A stretch of DNA of 64,000 bases from JAJDZL01 sp965221175 (GCA_965221175.1 OZ244867.1:2604001-2668000), one strand, 5' to 3'; shown: positions 9,272 through 18,826, numbered from the stretch's first letter. Numbers and translations: made by a program. Notes: generated by a model not told the origin, from the sequence alone.

Positions 9272-10789
9272 ATGGCTGTAGTTAACGACTATCTACAGCG
9301 AATTCTGCTGGCACGCGTTTATGATGTGGCGGAAGACACTTCTCTCGACTATGCGACTAATCTGTCGAGACGTGTCAAGCACGATGTGTGGTTGAAGCGC
9401 GAGGATCAACAGCCGATATTTTCATTCAAACTTCGTGGTGCGTACAACAAGATGTCGCGCCTTTCGCCATCGATTCTGAGCCAAGGAGTGGTCGCTGCAT
9501 CCGCAGGCAATCATGCACAGGGTGTCGCGTTGGCAGGGCGGACGTTGGGTAGTCCGGTTACGATATTCATGCCGATTACCAGTCCGCAGATCAAGGTTAA
9601 TTCGGTCAAGTCGCTTGGTGCACGAGTGAAGCTGATTGGAGACAGCTATGCGGAGGCGGGAGTGGCAGCCAGTGCTTACTGCAAGCGCTACAAACTCCGT
9701 TTGATTCCGCCTTATGACGATCCTGACATTATTGCCGGAAACGGTACGGTTGGGCTTGAAATTATGCGTTCACTGCCGCGAAAAGTGGATGCAGTATTTG
9801 TTCCCGTTGGTGGCGGTGGATTGATTGCAGGGGTTGCTGCCTACATCAAGCACGTCAGCGACAATGTCAAAGTTATTGGCGTGGAACCCGAGGATTCCGA
9901 TGCGATGTCTCAGTCTCTGGCCCTCGGTCGAAGGGTGAAACTGAAAGATGTTGGGATTTTTGCGGACGGCGTTGCCGTCAAGCAGGTAGGCCGCGAAACG
10001 TTTCGCTTGGTTCAGCACTATGTCGACGGAATTGTTCGAGTCAATACTGATGAAATCTGTGCGGCGATCAAGGATATTTTTGAAGATACTCGGAGTATCG
10101 TCGAACCGTCTGGTGCATTGGCGGTTGCTGGAATGAAGCGCTACTGCGAAACAATCAGAGGCCGCAGAAGGGGTTTAATCGCGATTAATTCGGGCGCGAA
10201 CATGAACTTCGACCGGCTGCGCCATGTGTCCGAACGGGCCGAAATCGGTGAGCGCAGGGAAGCCATACTGGCTGTAACGATCCCGGAAAGGCCAGGTAGT
10301 TTCAGGCAGTTCTGCTCAACCATAGGAGATCGGAATATCACAGAATTCAATTATCGCTTTTCGGATCCTGAAAAAGCCCATGTATATGCAGGCATTCAGG
10401 TTGACAGCGAACTTCAGATTGAACGCACGATCTCTGCGCTTCGAAAAAATGGCTACCCGGTTCTTGATTTGACAGACAATGAGATGGCCAAAATTCATGT
10501 CCGACACATGGTTGGAGGGTGCGCACCCAACGCAGATCATGAAAAAGTATATCGATTTGAATTTCCAGAAAGACCGGGAGCGCTATTGGATTTTCTTCAG
10601 AAAATGGGCAGTTCGTGGAATATCAGCATGTTTCACTATCGAAATCACGGCACCGATTTTGGGCGTGTTCTATGTGGCATTCAAATTCCCCCGAATGAAA
10701 TCACGCAGTTTAAGAATTTTCTAAAAATGGTGGGTTACGCTTGCGTAGATGAATCTGAAAATCCGGCCTACAGGATGTTTCTAACGTAA
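9272..10789 (+). CDS. ilvA: Threonine ammonia-lyase, biosynthetic (threonine dehydratase)
   Basis: A PLP enzyme that converts threonine to 2-oxobutanoate in isoleucine synthesis. The catalytic domain (about residues 1-325) has the PLP lysine in SFKLRGAYNK and the phosphate-binding glycine loop VGGGGLIAGV. Two ACT-like regulatory domains follow, marked by VTIPERPGSFRQF and FEFPERPGALLDF, where isoleucine and valine bind. The 505-residue length is normal for the biosynthetic, feedback-regulated form. The start ATG gives MAVVNDYLQRILLARVYDVA, typical of this family. It is preceded by a 267-base spacer. Confidence 0.97.
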   Translation: MAVVNDYLQRILLARVYDVAEDTSLDYATNLSRRVKHDVWLKREDQQPIFSFKLRGAYNKMSRLSPSILSQGVVAASAGNHAQGVALAGRTLGSPVTIFMPITSPQIKVNSVKSLGARVKLIGDSYAEAGVAASAYCKRYKLRLIPPYDDPDIIAGNGTVGLEIMRSLPRKVDAVFVPVGGGGLIAGVAAYIKHVSDNVKVIGVEPEDSDAMSQSLALGRRVKLKDVGIFADGVAVKQVGRETFRLVQHYVDGIVRVNTDEICAAIKDIFEDTRSIVEPSGALAVAGMKRYCETIRGRRRGLIAINSGANMNFDRLRHVSERAEIGERREAILAVTIPERPGSFRQFCSTIGDRNITEFNYRFSDPEKAHVYAGIQVDSELQIERTISALRKNGYPVLDLTDNEMAKIHVRHMVGGCAPNADHEKVYRFEFPERPGALLDFLQKMGSSWNISMFHYRNHGTDFGRVLCGIQIPPNEITQFKNFLKMVGYACVDESENPAYRMFLT

Positions 10790-10808
10790 ATCTTGCAAAC
10801 TGTGCAGT

Positions 10809-11039
10809 ATGACAGAAGAATATAACTTGAATGATGTTGAATTTGTAGGGCTATATGTGGTGCCTGGCGAAGGAACGGTTGCCGCACTACGCGACATTGC
10901 CGGAACCCAGTTGTACGATAAACAGGGACTATCCTGGAGGATCGTGGAGAAGAAAAAAATTGGAAAAAATTCTGAAGCTGAAGAGCAGGCGCTTGCCAGA
11001 ATCAATCAACAAGACGCTTCAGGCAATAATTACTACTGA
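10809..11039 (+). CDS. Small hypothetical protein, 76 residues
   Basis: A short acidic/basic soluble protein with no signal peptide or membrane helix. The composition is protein-like (GLYVVPGEGTVAALRDIAGTQ, followed by a Lys-rich and then Gln/Asn-rich tail). It starts 19 bases after ilvA and ends 17 bases before the phosphopantetheinyl transferase, so it fills a gap in a same-strand gene run. The ribosome site is not obvious. I do not recognise the family. Confidence 0.5.
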   Translation: MTEEYNLNDVEFVGLYVVPGEGTVAALRDIAGTQLYDKQGLSWRIVEKKKIGKNSEAEEQALARINQQDASGNNYY

Positions 11040-11056
11040 CTGAACCCAGCAGACGC

Positions 11057-11827
11057 TTGCCATATCCCCCCGACCTGAGTTGCGAGCCACCATGGCCGCT
11101 GTCAACCCAATGCCCGCCCCTGCTGTCTAATGAGATACATTTGTGGTCAGCTTCTCTTGAAGTCGACTGCGAAAAAATGCGTTTCTATGAGAGTTGTATG
11201 GATGGTCGAGAGCGAGCTCGCGCAAACCGCTATAGCGTAGAGCAGTCTCGTATTCGCTTCATACGTGCGCGCGGTATCCTGAAGGAACTGCTCGGCATGT
11301 ACACAGGGTTTGAACCAACAACCATGAGTTTTGATCATGGACCTCTGGGTAAGCCTTATCTTTCTCCGATGCCGGAGCCGCCGCTTCAGTTTAATTCAAC
11401 GGATACACACGGTGAGGCGCTGTACGCGTTCTGCAGGTTCGGTGAAATCGGAGTTGATATCGAATTCATGAATCGCGAGGTGAGCCATGGTGGAATTGCC
11501 AAAAGAAAATTCAGTCGTCATGAGTATGAAGAGTATCTGGGTCGTTCACTAGAACAGCGTAGGAATTTTTTTCTGTCAGTTTGGACACGAAAGGAAGCTT
11601 ATGGCAAGGCAAAAGGGGTTGGAATCAGATATCGGCTCAATAGCGTGAACCTAATTGGAGATGAAGGATTGAGCCGTTTTTCGATACGGGACGAGAACGG
11701 AATTTGGTGGGGAATTTCACAGGTTTGTCCTGCGCTCGGAGTGACTGCGTGCGTTGTCGCTGAAGGCGAGGGATGGGGTATTCGTTGCTTTCGGCTGCCA
11801 GATGATCGACCGGTGCCGAATTACTGA
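11057..11827 (+). CDS. 4'-phosphopantetheinyl transferase, Sfp type
   Basis: It transfers the phosphopantetheine arm of CoA to carrier proteins. The Sfp/HetI family motifs are present: GVDIEFMNRE (magnesium-binding Asp and Glu) and SVWTRKEAYGKAKGVG (WxxKEAxxKxxG). The 256-residue length fits the monomeric Sfp class rather than the AcpS class. No polyketide or peptide synthetase lies nearby, so its target may be the fatty-acid ACP or a distant carrier protein. The start is TTG 11057. An internal ATG would remove the N-terminal region. Confidence 0.88.
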   Translation: MPYPPDLSCEPPWPLSTQCPPLLSNEIHLWSASLEVDCEKMRFYESCMDGRERARANRYSVEQSRIRFIRARGILKELLGMYTGFEPTTMSFDHGPLGKPYLSPMPEPPLQFNSTDTHGEALYAFCRFGEIGVDIEFMNREVSHGGIAKRKFSRHEYEEYLGRSLEQRRNFFLSVWTRKEAYGKAKGVGIRYRLNSVNLIGDEGLSRFSIRDENGIWWGISQVCPALGVTACVVAEGEGWGIRCFRLPDDRPVPNY

Positions 11828-11865
11828 GTGCGAATTTCGAGTTGGACGACAGTAGCCCTATCTGC

Positions 11866-12333
11866 TCAGGATCCTTCAAGCATTGACAGAATGTAGTTCC
11901 ACTCTTCCGGGGCAACAGGAGTGATTGACAACCGATTGCCTCGTTGCAGCACGCGCATTCCGGCTAGTGCTGGCTCTGCACGCATTTCAGCCAGGGATAT
12001 TATTCGTGGAAATTTGGTTTCAAGTTTGACGTCGAACATGAGCCAACGTGGATTATCAGGATCGCTCTTCGGATCAAAATACTTTTCAGTTTCATCAAAC
12101 GCAGTAGGGTCGGGATAGGCGGTACGGACGATGTGCATGGTACCAACGATTCCCGGAACATCACATCTGGAGTGATAGAAAAATGCTGCATCATTCAGTT
12201 CCATGTTATCTCGAATGAAGTTGCGTACCTGATAGTTGCGTATTCCATCCCAGTAATCGGTTTGATTTGGTTCGGCGGCCAAATGATCAATTGAATAGAC
12301 ATCGGGTTCGCTTTTCATTAGCCAGTACTTCAT
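11866..12333 (-). CDS. EVE-domain protein (thymocyte nuclear protein 1 family)
   Basis: A single EVE domain of 155 residues opening with MKYWLMKSEPDVYSI and containing YWDGIRNYQVRNFIRD and AFFYHSRCDVPGIVG, all hallmarks of the bacterial YTHDC/PUA-like EVE family. Members are thought to bind modified bases in RNA or DNA. The exact ligand is unknown. It ends close to the end of the converging phosphopantetheinyl transferase gene and lies 14 bases downstream of the fau gene on the same strand, so the two are probably co-transcribed. Confidence 0.9.
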   Translation of the reverse strand: MKYWLMKSEPDVYSIDHLAAEPNQTDYWDGIRNYQVRNFIRDNMELNDAAFFYHSRCDVPGIVGTMHIVRTAYPDPTAFDETEKYFDPKSDPDNPRWLMFDVKLETKFPRIISLAEMRAEPALAGMRVLQRGNRLSITPVAPEEWNYILSMLEGS

Positions 12334-12347
12334 AGCATTCGTTCCTT

Positions 12348-12944
12348 TCAGGAAAATTGGTAAACCTGTTTATCGGTTATCGCGCCGCGTAACGGGACAT
12401 CCCAAGCATTTCGGCCGATAGAACTTAAATGCTGAAGTTCGTGTGCTACGCCAACCACGTACGGCCTTTGCCAATTTCTCTGCAATCGCAAATGGTTTAG
12501 CGAGCTATCGTAAAATCCTCCTCCCATACCGATACGGTTGCCTTCATCGTCAAATGCGACTAGTGGTGCCAGCACCAGGTCAAGTTCACTGGCAAATACC
12601 CACCCATTTCTGAGTATGTCGGGTTCTGGAATTCCAAACCGGTTCAGAGACAAAAATCTACAGTCAGCCGTAGTTCGCCCAAACAGCAGTCGATTTTTAC
12701 CGCCGCGATACAGAACCGGAAGATAACAGCTTTTTTTACTAGCGAGTGCTTGCGTGAGTGCTTGCGTGATATCGATCTCTCCATCGTGTGACCAGTAGAA
12801 TGCTATTCTCCGGCTGCACCTGTAGAGGGGGTGGTTCAAAATCAGACGCGAAATTTTGCGGGCGGCTGCCTGTTGTTCAAAGGGTGTGAGTGATCTTCGT
12901 GCTACGCGTATGTCTTTGCGGATTTTAGTTTGAAGTAATGACAT
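12348..12944 (-). CDS. fau: 5-formyltetrahydrofolate cyclo-ligase
   Basis: It converts 5-formyl-THF to 5,10-methenyl-THF with ATP, salvaging the inactive formyl folate. The 198-residue protein has the family basic N-terminus (KIRKDIRVARRSL), the RISRLIL-type helix and the GMGGGFYDSSL motif near residue 140, equivalent to the common GxGxGYYDR. It sits directly downstream of 6S RNA and zapA, the classic gammaproteobacterial order. The C1-folate role also fits the formyl-transfer genes at 19-20 kb, although those are a separate unit. Confidence 0.92.
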   Translation of the reverse strand: MSLLQTKIRKDIRVARRSLTPFEQQAAARKISRLILNHPLYRCSRRIAFYWSHDGEIDITQALTQALASKKSCYLPVLYRGGKNRLLFGRTTADCRFLSLNRFGIPEPDILRNGWVFASELDLVLAPLVAFDDEGNRIGMGGGFYDSSLNHLRLQRNWQRPYVVGVAHELQHLSSIGRNAWDVPLRGAITDKQVYQFS

Positions 12945-12965
12945 AGACGAAGTGGTGAAAATAAT

Positions 12966-13144
12966 GCCGCCCGCACGTGCCGTGCCAGTCTGGGTAACCT
13001 TGAACCAACATGTTCAAGTGGGCACTGGTGAGGCAACTTCAGGTGCTTTGCTACAAGGCAATGCTCACAACGGTCGACTCAGTTTGTTCCCTGGTTATCC
13101 TTTAGGTTCTAAGGTGTTGGACTGACTCGAACACTACAGGCGGC
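12966..13144 (-). ncRNA. ssrS: 6S RNA
   Basis: The segment between zapA and fau has the features of 6S RNA, which binds sigma-70 RNA polymerase in stationary phase. The ends pair through GCCGCC (13144-13139) and GGCGGC (12971-12966). Near the 5' end is TGTTCGAGTCAGTCC, and near the 3' end is the conserved block CTTGAACATGTTGGTTCAAG, similar to the CTTGAACCAAGGGTTCAAG of E. coli. The length is about 180 nt and the genomic position is the classical one. The exact ends are set from the closing stem. Confidence 0.88.
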
Positions 13145-13174
13145 AATGGAAACTTTTCTACTGGGATTATAGAA

Positions 13175-13483
13175 TCAATTCTGCAGTATCGTATCAATAT
13201 CGTCAATCATCTTGCTGATGGAGTCACTGATTTTCTGATTTTCATGACCCTGATTCCCGTTTCGCAGCAGAAGTTCGCCGGCAAAATTCAGCGCGGCCAT
13301 GACTGCACTAGCTTCGAGTGTAATCATTTTGCTGCGCGACATATTTTGAATGTTGGTTATTTCTGAGTTCAGCAGTTCAGCAGCATCAAGCAGATTTTCA
13401 CGCTGGCCTTCATCGCAACTGACAGTGAAGTCTCGGCCATCAATTCGAATTTTCAGATTTTCCATAGGTCGATCCACTGTCAT
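13175..13483 (-). CDS. zapA: Cell division protein ZapA
   Basis: A 102-residue ZapA, which cross-links FtsZ filaments and stabilises the Z ring. The N-terminus contains the family pattern LKIRIDGRDFTVSCDEGQRENLLDAAELLN, given here only as its outer landmarks (LKIRIDGRDF and ENLLDAAELL). The C-terminal half is a coiled coil. Its start overlaps the stop of the upstream ZapB-like gene by 4 nt (ATGA). 6S RNA and fau follow downstream. Confidence 0.93.
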   Translation of the reverse strand: MTVDRPMENLKIRIDGRDFTVSCDEGQRENLLDAAELLNSEITNIQNMSRSKMITLEASAVMAALNFAGELLLRNGNQGHENQKISDSISKMIDDIDTILQN

Positions 13484-13701
13484 TGACGAGTTGCTTCAGA
13501 AACGGACTGCAGGTTGGCGATTATGGTCCGAATTTGCTCAACTGCTTGACGATGTTTACCACGCAGCACTGTTCGTTGCTTTGTTGTTGTTTCAACTTCT
13601 GCTCGAAGCTCCGCGTTTTCATCCTGCAACTTTTTGTAACGTGTTGTCAGCTCAGAAATCTTCTGTTCGAGAAGTTCGAATTGTTGAGGTAATTCAGCCA
13701 C
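13480..13701 (-). CDS. ZapB-like coiled-coil protein (TIGR02449 type)
   Basis: A short, almost entirely coiled-coil protein encoded directly before zapA, as in many gammaproteobacteria. I placed the start at GTG 13701 (VAELPQQFELLEQKISELT), which follows an AAGAGA-type ribosome site and gives 73 residues, the usual size. The frame is open to 13824, but the extra N-terminal residues do not look like the family. The role in division is inferred from the neighbour and from the resemblance to ZapB. Confidence 0.72.
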   Translation of the reverse strand: MAELPQQFELLEQKISELTTRYKKLQDENAELRAEVETTTKQRTVLRGKHRQAVEQIRTIIANLQSVSEATRQ

Positions 13702-13962
13702 GGTGATGTAATCTCTTGAGTTCAGTAGATTATCAGAATATGCTTTAACAGGTATCGGTGTCAAATTGAAATAATGATTAATTTTAATGAATGATGATAC
13801 TAATTCACAGGCTTTTAAATTCAAAATTTAGATATTGCTAAATTGGAAGTGATACCTGTGGATGCAAGGTATAACAAAGTATAACATCATGGTGTAATTT
13901 GGCATGAAACTGTGCTACAGAGAATGTGATTACAAAGTCACGGAGTTAAATTTTGCCCAAGA

Positions 13963-14238
13963 GTGCAGGTTGAACTGCTAAGTCCGATAGTCGAGGATAA
14001 GAACATTACCGGACGATTAATGTCAAAATCTGGAGTGGTTAATTGGGGCTTCTTCCCACCAATGCACGAGCCACCGGAAGATGAGAATTCTTTTCGATTT
14101 CCTAGAGATTCGTTTGCCGAGGATCAAAAACGCTATTGTGCAGATATCTATGCTGTGATTGAGCTAGTAGACTGTACAGAAAAAAACAGAATGAAATTGA
14201 CACCCCACAATCTACGAATTCCGAACTTTCCGAAATAA
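13963..14238 (+). CDS. Small hypothetical protein (uncertain)
   Basis: An open frame of up to 91 residues starting with GTG, or 72 from the ATG at 14020. The composition is credible for a protein (GVVNWGFFPPMHEPPEDENSF, then an acidic and a basic tail), and it lies in a 490-base spacer between the divergent ZapB-like gene and the convergent formate dehydrogenase gene. A GGAG sits about 20 bases before the GTG, too far for a good ribosome site. No family is recognised. It may be a gene remnant or a chance frame. Confidence 0.35.
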   Translation: MQVELLSPIVEDKNITGRLMSKSGVVNWGFFPPMHEPPEDENSFRFPRDSFAEDQKRYCADIYAVIELVDCTEKNRMKLTPHNLRIPNFPK

Positions 14239-14316
14239 TAGAACTAGAAGAAAGCGATTTATCTGGAACTGTTCGATTTACCCCAATTGCAGCTTCATAA
14301 TCAGGCCCCACCACAC

Positions 14317-17079
14317 TTACACTACCGGAATTCTCTCGATTCGCGCTGCGCAATATTTGAACTCGGGAATTTTCCCCATCGGGTCCAGCGCTGGATTGGT
14401 AAGCATGTTGGCTGCGGCTTCTGCATAGCAGAACGGGATGAATACAACACCGCCTGGAATCGCTGCATCGCTTCGTGTCTTAATATCAATTTTTCCGCGA
14501 CGGGTCAGAATGCTTATCATCTCGCCTGGTTGTATGCCAAGTTCCTTTAACTGATCCGGTGAAATACTAGCAACGGCTTCAGGTTCGATTTCATCAAGCA
14601 CCGTGGCTCTGCGAGTCATCGCTCCTGTGTGCCAGTGTTCCAGTTGCCTGCCCGTAGTCAATACCATGGGATATTCTTCGTCTGGTTCTTCATCAGGAGG
14701 AATGATGCTCGCCGGCACTAATTTCGCCCGTCCAGTTTCAGTCGGGAAACCATCACCGAAAACAATATCGTTGCCGGCTACATTCGGCGCATCACATGGA
14801 TAAGTCACTGCACTTTCCGCATAGAGACGATCCCACGAAATATTATCAAGCGAAGGCATGAGACTCGCCATTTCCACATAGACATCAGCTGGACCGGAGT
14901 AATTCCAGTTGAGTCCTAATCTGCGGGCGATTTCTTGGATAATCCACCAGTCCTGTCTTGCATCGCCGGGCAGTTTCAGTGCCACCCGCCCCATCTGAAC
15001 CTGCCGATTCGTGTTGGTTACAGTACCGTTCTTCTCCGGCCACGCAGATGCGGGTAACACGACATCTGCATGAAATGCAGTTTCAGTCATGAATAGATCC
15101 TGCACCACCAGATGTTGTAGTTTAGCAAGTGCCTCTCTAGCATGGCGAACATCGGGGTCTGACATTGCAGGATTTTCGCCCATGACGTACATTCCGTGAA
15201 TTTGTCCGGCATGCACTGCGTCCATAATCTCAACCACAGTCAATCCTTTTTCTGGATCCAGTGAGGTACCCCATGCATCTTCAAATCGAGAACGAATATT
15301 CCCTGAATCGACAACCTGATAATCTGGGAACATCATCGGAATCAAACCGGCATCGGATGCGCCTTGAACATTATTCTGACCGCGAAGCGGGTGCAGACCT
15401 GTACCAGGACGTCCCACCTGCCCTGTAATGGTGGCCAGTGCAATCAGACAGCGTGCATTGTCGGTACCGTGGGTGTGCTGTGATATTCCCATTCCCCAGA
15501 AAATGATACCCCGTTGTGCAGTTGCGAAATTCCGTGCTACAAGTCGCAGAATATCTGCATCAATGCCGCAAATTTTCGACATTTCTTCTGGTGCAAACTG
15601 TTTGATATGCCGCTTCAGATTTTCAAAGCCTTCGGTGAAACGGCTTACGTATTCATGATCATAAATATCTTCGTCAATAATGACATGAAGCAAGGCGTTC
15701 AATAACGCAACATCCGTTCCAGGTTTGAACTGAAGCATGTGCGTCGCATGGCGAGCGAGAGAAGTTCCTCTGGGGTCCATGACAATCAGCTCTTTACCCT
15801 GTTGCTTTGCCTGCTTAAAAAAAGTTGCCGCAACTGGGTGGTTTTCTGTCGGGTTCGCGCCGATGACGATCATCACATCGGATTCCTCGCAGGTAGTAAA
15901 AGGTGCGGTAACAGCACCAGAACCGATACCTTCGAGTAATGCCGCCACACTTGATGCATGACAAAGACGAGTGCAATGATCTACGTTATTTGTACCAAAT
16001 CCGGTGCGCACGAGTTTTTGTACAAGATAAGCTTCTTCGTTCGAGCCTTTGGCAGAGCCGAATCCGGCCAATCCTGCAGAACCGACTTGTTCAAGAATCT
16101 CGCGGAACCCTTTTGCTGCGAAGTCCAATGCTTCATCCCACTCAGCTTCTCGAAAATGGGAGGAAGGGTCTGATGGATTCACTTCGATATCCGCATTTTT
16201 CTCAACATCACTTCGACGTATCAAAGGCTTTGTTAATCGATGCCGGTGGCTGACATAATCAAATCCAAAGCGTCCTTTAACGCATAGCCTATTCTTATTT
16301 GCGGGTCCGTCTCGGCCCTGAACAGCGTGTATTTTGTTGTCGTTGATCTGGTAGGTGATTTGACAGCCTACACCGCAATATGGGCATACGCTTTCTACTT
16401 CATCCAGTTGCAGTTGTCGGTTGATGCCATTTCTATCAACCAGTGTTGATTCGACCAGTGCGCCAGTCGGGCAGGCCTGTACGCATTCGCCGCAGGCAAC
16501 ACATGTACTGTTGCCCATCGGATCATCAAAATCAAATACGATTTTCGAGTGATGTCCGCGGTAAGCCATGCCGATCACGTCATTGACCTGCACCTCACGA
16601 CAGGCCCGCACACACAGATTGCAGTGAATGCATGCATCCAGAAATACACGCATGGCGGGATGACTGGGATCTGGTTCTGGCGATTTCCGGGTAGGCATTC
16701 GATCAGTCAATGGCTGTAGATAATCGGTCCACTGCCAAAAACGTGAATCTGAATCATGTGCGATTTCTTTGCTCGGCTGATCTGCCGCAAGCATCTCGAA
16801 CACCAGCTTCCGAGCAGATTGCGCTCTTTCGCTGCCGGTATGGACTTTCATGCCTGAAGCAGGTTTGCGGATGCAGGAAGCGGCTAGAACCCTTTCACCT
16901 TCAATCTCCACCATACAGGCTCGACAGTTGCCATCTGCCCGATAACCTGGTTTCGGCAAGTAGCAAAGATGGGGAAGCTGGTTGTTTTGCCGGTTTGCAA
17001 TTTCCCAAATCGTCTCGTCGGGATGTGCTTCTACTTCCCGGCCGTCAAGTTCAAATGTAAAGGTTAAATCGTTTTGCAT
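14317..17079 (-). CDS. fdsA: NAD-dependent formate dehydrogenase, molybdopterin catalytic subunit
   Basis: It oxidises formate to CO2 in the cytoplasm. Domains in order: an N-terminal NuoG-like [2Fe-2S] domain (LCYLPKPGYRADGNCRACM, then a fourth Cys), a ferredoxin region with two [4Fe-4S] sites (CIHCNLCVRACREV and CVACGECVQACPTG), a CPYCGVGC [4Fe-4S] site that opens the bis-MGD domain, the active-site CTRLCHASSVAAL with cysteine (not selenocysteine) as the Mo ligand, and the C-terminal dinucleotide-binding domain (VLTTGRQLEHWHTGAMTRR). The 920-residue length fits the FdsA/FdhF2 type. It overlaps its electron-transfer partner by 16 nt and is co-transcribed with it. Confidence 0.95.
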   Translation of the reverse strand: MQNDLTFTFELDGREVEAHPDETIWEIANRQNNQLPHLCYLPKPGYRADGNCRACMVEIEGERVLAASCIRKPASGMKVHTGSERAQSARKLVFEMLAADQPSKEIAHDSDSRFWQWTDYLQPLTDRMPTRKSPEPDPSHPAMRVFLDACIHCNLCVRACREVQVNDVIGMAYRGHHSKIVFDFDDPMGNSTCVACGECVQACPTGALVESTLVDRNGINRQLQLDEVESVCPYCGVGCQITYQINDNKIHAVQGRDGPANKNRLCVKGRFGFDYVSHRHRLTKPLIRRSDVEKNADIEVNPSDPSSHFREAEWDEALDFAAKGFREILEQVGSAGLAGFGSAKGSNEEAYLVQKLVRTGFGTNNVDHCTRLCHASSVAALLEGIGSGAVTAPFTTCEESDVMIVIGANPTENHPVAATFFKQAKQQGKELIVMDPRGTSLARHATHMLQFKPGTDVALLNALLHVIIDEDIYDHEYVSRFTEGFENLKRHIKQFAPEEMSKICGIDADILRLVARNFATAQRGIIFWGMGISQHTHGTDNARCLIALATITGQVGRPGTGLHPLRGQNNVQGASDAGLIPMMFPDYQVVDSGNIRSRFEDAWGTSLDPEKGLTVVEIMDAVHAGQIHGMYVMGENPAMSDPDVRHAREALAKLQHLVVQDLFMTETAFHADVVLPASAWPEKNGTVTNTNRQVQMGRVALKLPGDARQDWWIIQEIARRLGLNWNYSGPADVYVEMASLMPSLDNISWDRLYAESAVTYPCDAPNVAGNDIVFGDGFPTETGRAKLVPASIIPPDEEPDEEYPMVLTTGRQLEHWHTGAMTRRATVLDEIEPEAVASISPDQLKELGIQPGEMISILTRRGKIDIKTRSDAAIPGGVVFIPFCYAEAAANMLTNPALDPMGKIPEFKYCAARIERIPVV

Positions 17080-18779
17080 TCGACTTCATCCGGAAAAAAT
17101 TTCATCACTGAAAGAATTGGATTCGCAGCTGCTTGCCCCAGTCCGCAAATTGAAGCATCGGCCATTGCCTGACTAATATCTTTTAATAGTAATGTATCCC
17201 ACTGATTACGTTCCATCAATTTTACCGATTTCTCGGTGCCGACTCTGCAAGGAGTGCACTGTCCACAACTTTCGTCTTCAAAGAAGCGCATCAGATTCAA
17301 AGCAGCATCCTTGGTATTGTCCTGATCGCTCAATATGACGACGGCATGAGAGCCTACGAAACAGCCATACTGTTCCAATTGCCCGAAATCAAGCGGCAGA
17401 TTATCCATTGATGCGGGCAAAATTCCACCTGAAGCACCACCGGGAAGATACGCCTTGAATTGGTGTCCAGGCAGCATTCCGCCACAGAACTCATCAATCA
17501 GTTCTCGAACGGTAATTCCAGCTGGCGCAAGTTTGACGCCGGGTTCAGCGACCCGGCCGGAAACGGAGTAACTGCGCAATCCTTTGCTGCCATTTCTGCC
17601 ATGGCTGGCGAACCACTCCCAACCCTTTTCAACAATATCTCGAACCCAGTATAGCGTTTCAACATTCTGAACCAGGGTAGGCCGATTGAATATGCCATTT
17701 TCTGCTACATAAGGCGGTCTGTGGCGCGGCAAACCGCGTTTGCCTTCAATGGATTCGATCATGGAAGACTCTTCACCGCAAATGTACGCGCCAGCACCGC
17801 GTCGAAGTTCCACATCAACCCCATTCAACAGTCCGGCTTGGCGTACAGCCTCGATTTCACACAGTAGGATTTTGCGTACTGCAGGGTATTCATCACGTAG
17901 ATAGATGTACACCGTTTCTGCCTCAACCACCCATGCGGCAATCAAAACACCTTCAAGAAATCGATGCGGTTCGCGTTCAAGATAATGTCGATCTTTGAAA
18001 GTGCCCGGTTCTCCTTCGTCTGCATTGACCGCCATCAGCCTCGGACCTTCATAACCGCGCACAATTTTCCACTTTAATCCGGTTGGAAATCCTGCTCCCC
18101 CCAAGCCTCGGAGAGGAGAATCTTGCAGCAGAACAATAAGTTCATCTGGAGTTTTCCTGTCATTTTGACAATCTTTGAGCAACGAATATCCGCCGTTGCT
18201 GCAATAGCTCTCAAAGTTCTCGTACTTCGGGATAATCGGCTCTATCTCCTTTGCTTCAATCGCATTGGCAATTGCACTAACACTGGCATTGTCTATATGA
18301 TTGTGTCCAATTTCGACAGTCGGCGCTGTATCGCATCTTCCCATACACGGCGCTCGTACTACTCGTACTCCGGGTTCAAGCTCCGAGCGCAAATTCTGAA
18401 GAAGTTCCTGAGCGCCAAACATTTCACAAGTCAGGCTGTCACAAACTCGAATCGTTATGGGTGGTGGCAGATTTTCATCTTCCGCGACGATGTCAAAGTG
18501 AGCGTAGAAGGTGGCAGTTTCGTACACTTCAGACAGAGCAAGTCGCATCATGTGCGCAAGAGCAACTAGACGGTCGGAATGCAGGCATCCATAGTGATCT
18601 TGTATGACATGCAAATGCTCAATCAGCAAATCCCTGCGCAAAGGGATATCACCAAGCAATTCACGCAGTTCGGTTACACAATCCTGATCTACTTGCCGTC
18701 CTTTCGGCGTAGAAGAATGGTGTGTCAATCCTTGACCTGGGTGGCGAGGGCGAGCAACTTCAGTTCTATCTGCAACCAC
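17064..18779 (-). CDS. fdsB: NAD-dependent formate dehydrogenase, fused NuoE-NuoF-type diaphorase subunit
   Basis: It passes electrons from the formate dehydrogenase catalytic subunit to NAD. The first 200 residues are NuoE/FdsG-like with a [2Fe-2S] site (CDSLTC and APCMGRC). A NuoF/FdsB part follows, with the FMN/NADH loop LRGLGGAGFPTGLKW, GAGAYICGEESSMIES and the C-terminal [4Fe-4S] site CGQCTPCRVG with ICGLGQ. In many bacteria FdsG and FdsB are separate genes. Here they form one 571-residue polypeptide. The start ATG leaves an unusual 25-residue Pro/His-rich leader, so an internal start near VDQDCVTEL is possible. No FdsC/FdsD maturation genes are adjacent. Confidence 0.93.
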   Translation of the reverse strand: MVADRTEVARPRHPGQGLTHHSSTPKGRQVDQDCVTELRELLGDIPLRRDLLIEHLHVIQDHYGCLHSDRLVALAHMMRLALSEVYETATFYAHFDIVAEDENLPPPITIRVCDSLTCEMFGAQELLQNLRSELEPGVRVVRAPCMGRCDTAPTVEIGHNHIDNASVSAIANAIEAKEIEPIIPKYENFESYCSNGGYSLLKDCQNDRKTPDELIVLLQDSPLRGLGGAGFPTGLKWKIVRGYEGPRLMAVNADEGEPGTFKDRHYLEREPHRFLEGVLIAAWVVEAETVYIYLRDEYPAVRKILLCEIEAVRQAGLLNGVDVELRRGAGAYICGEESSMIESIEGKRGLPRHRPPYVAENGIFNRPTLVQNVETLYWVRDIVEKGWEWFASHGRNGSKGLRSYSVSGRVAEPGVKLAPAGITVRELIDEFCGGMLPGHQFKAYLPGGASGGILPASMDNLPLDFGQLEQYGCFVGSHAVVILSDQDNTKDAALNLMRFFEDESCGQCTPCRVGTEKSVKLMERNQWDTLLLKDISQAMADASICGLGQAAANPILSVMKFFPDEVECKTI

Positions 18780-18826
18780 TATGAACTTCCTTGTGACAAC
18801 GAAGCAGTATAACTGCTAGTATTCAG

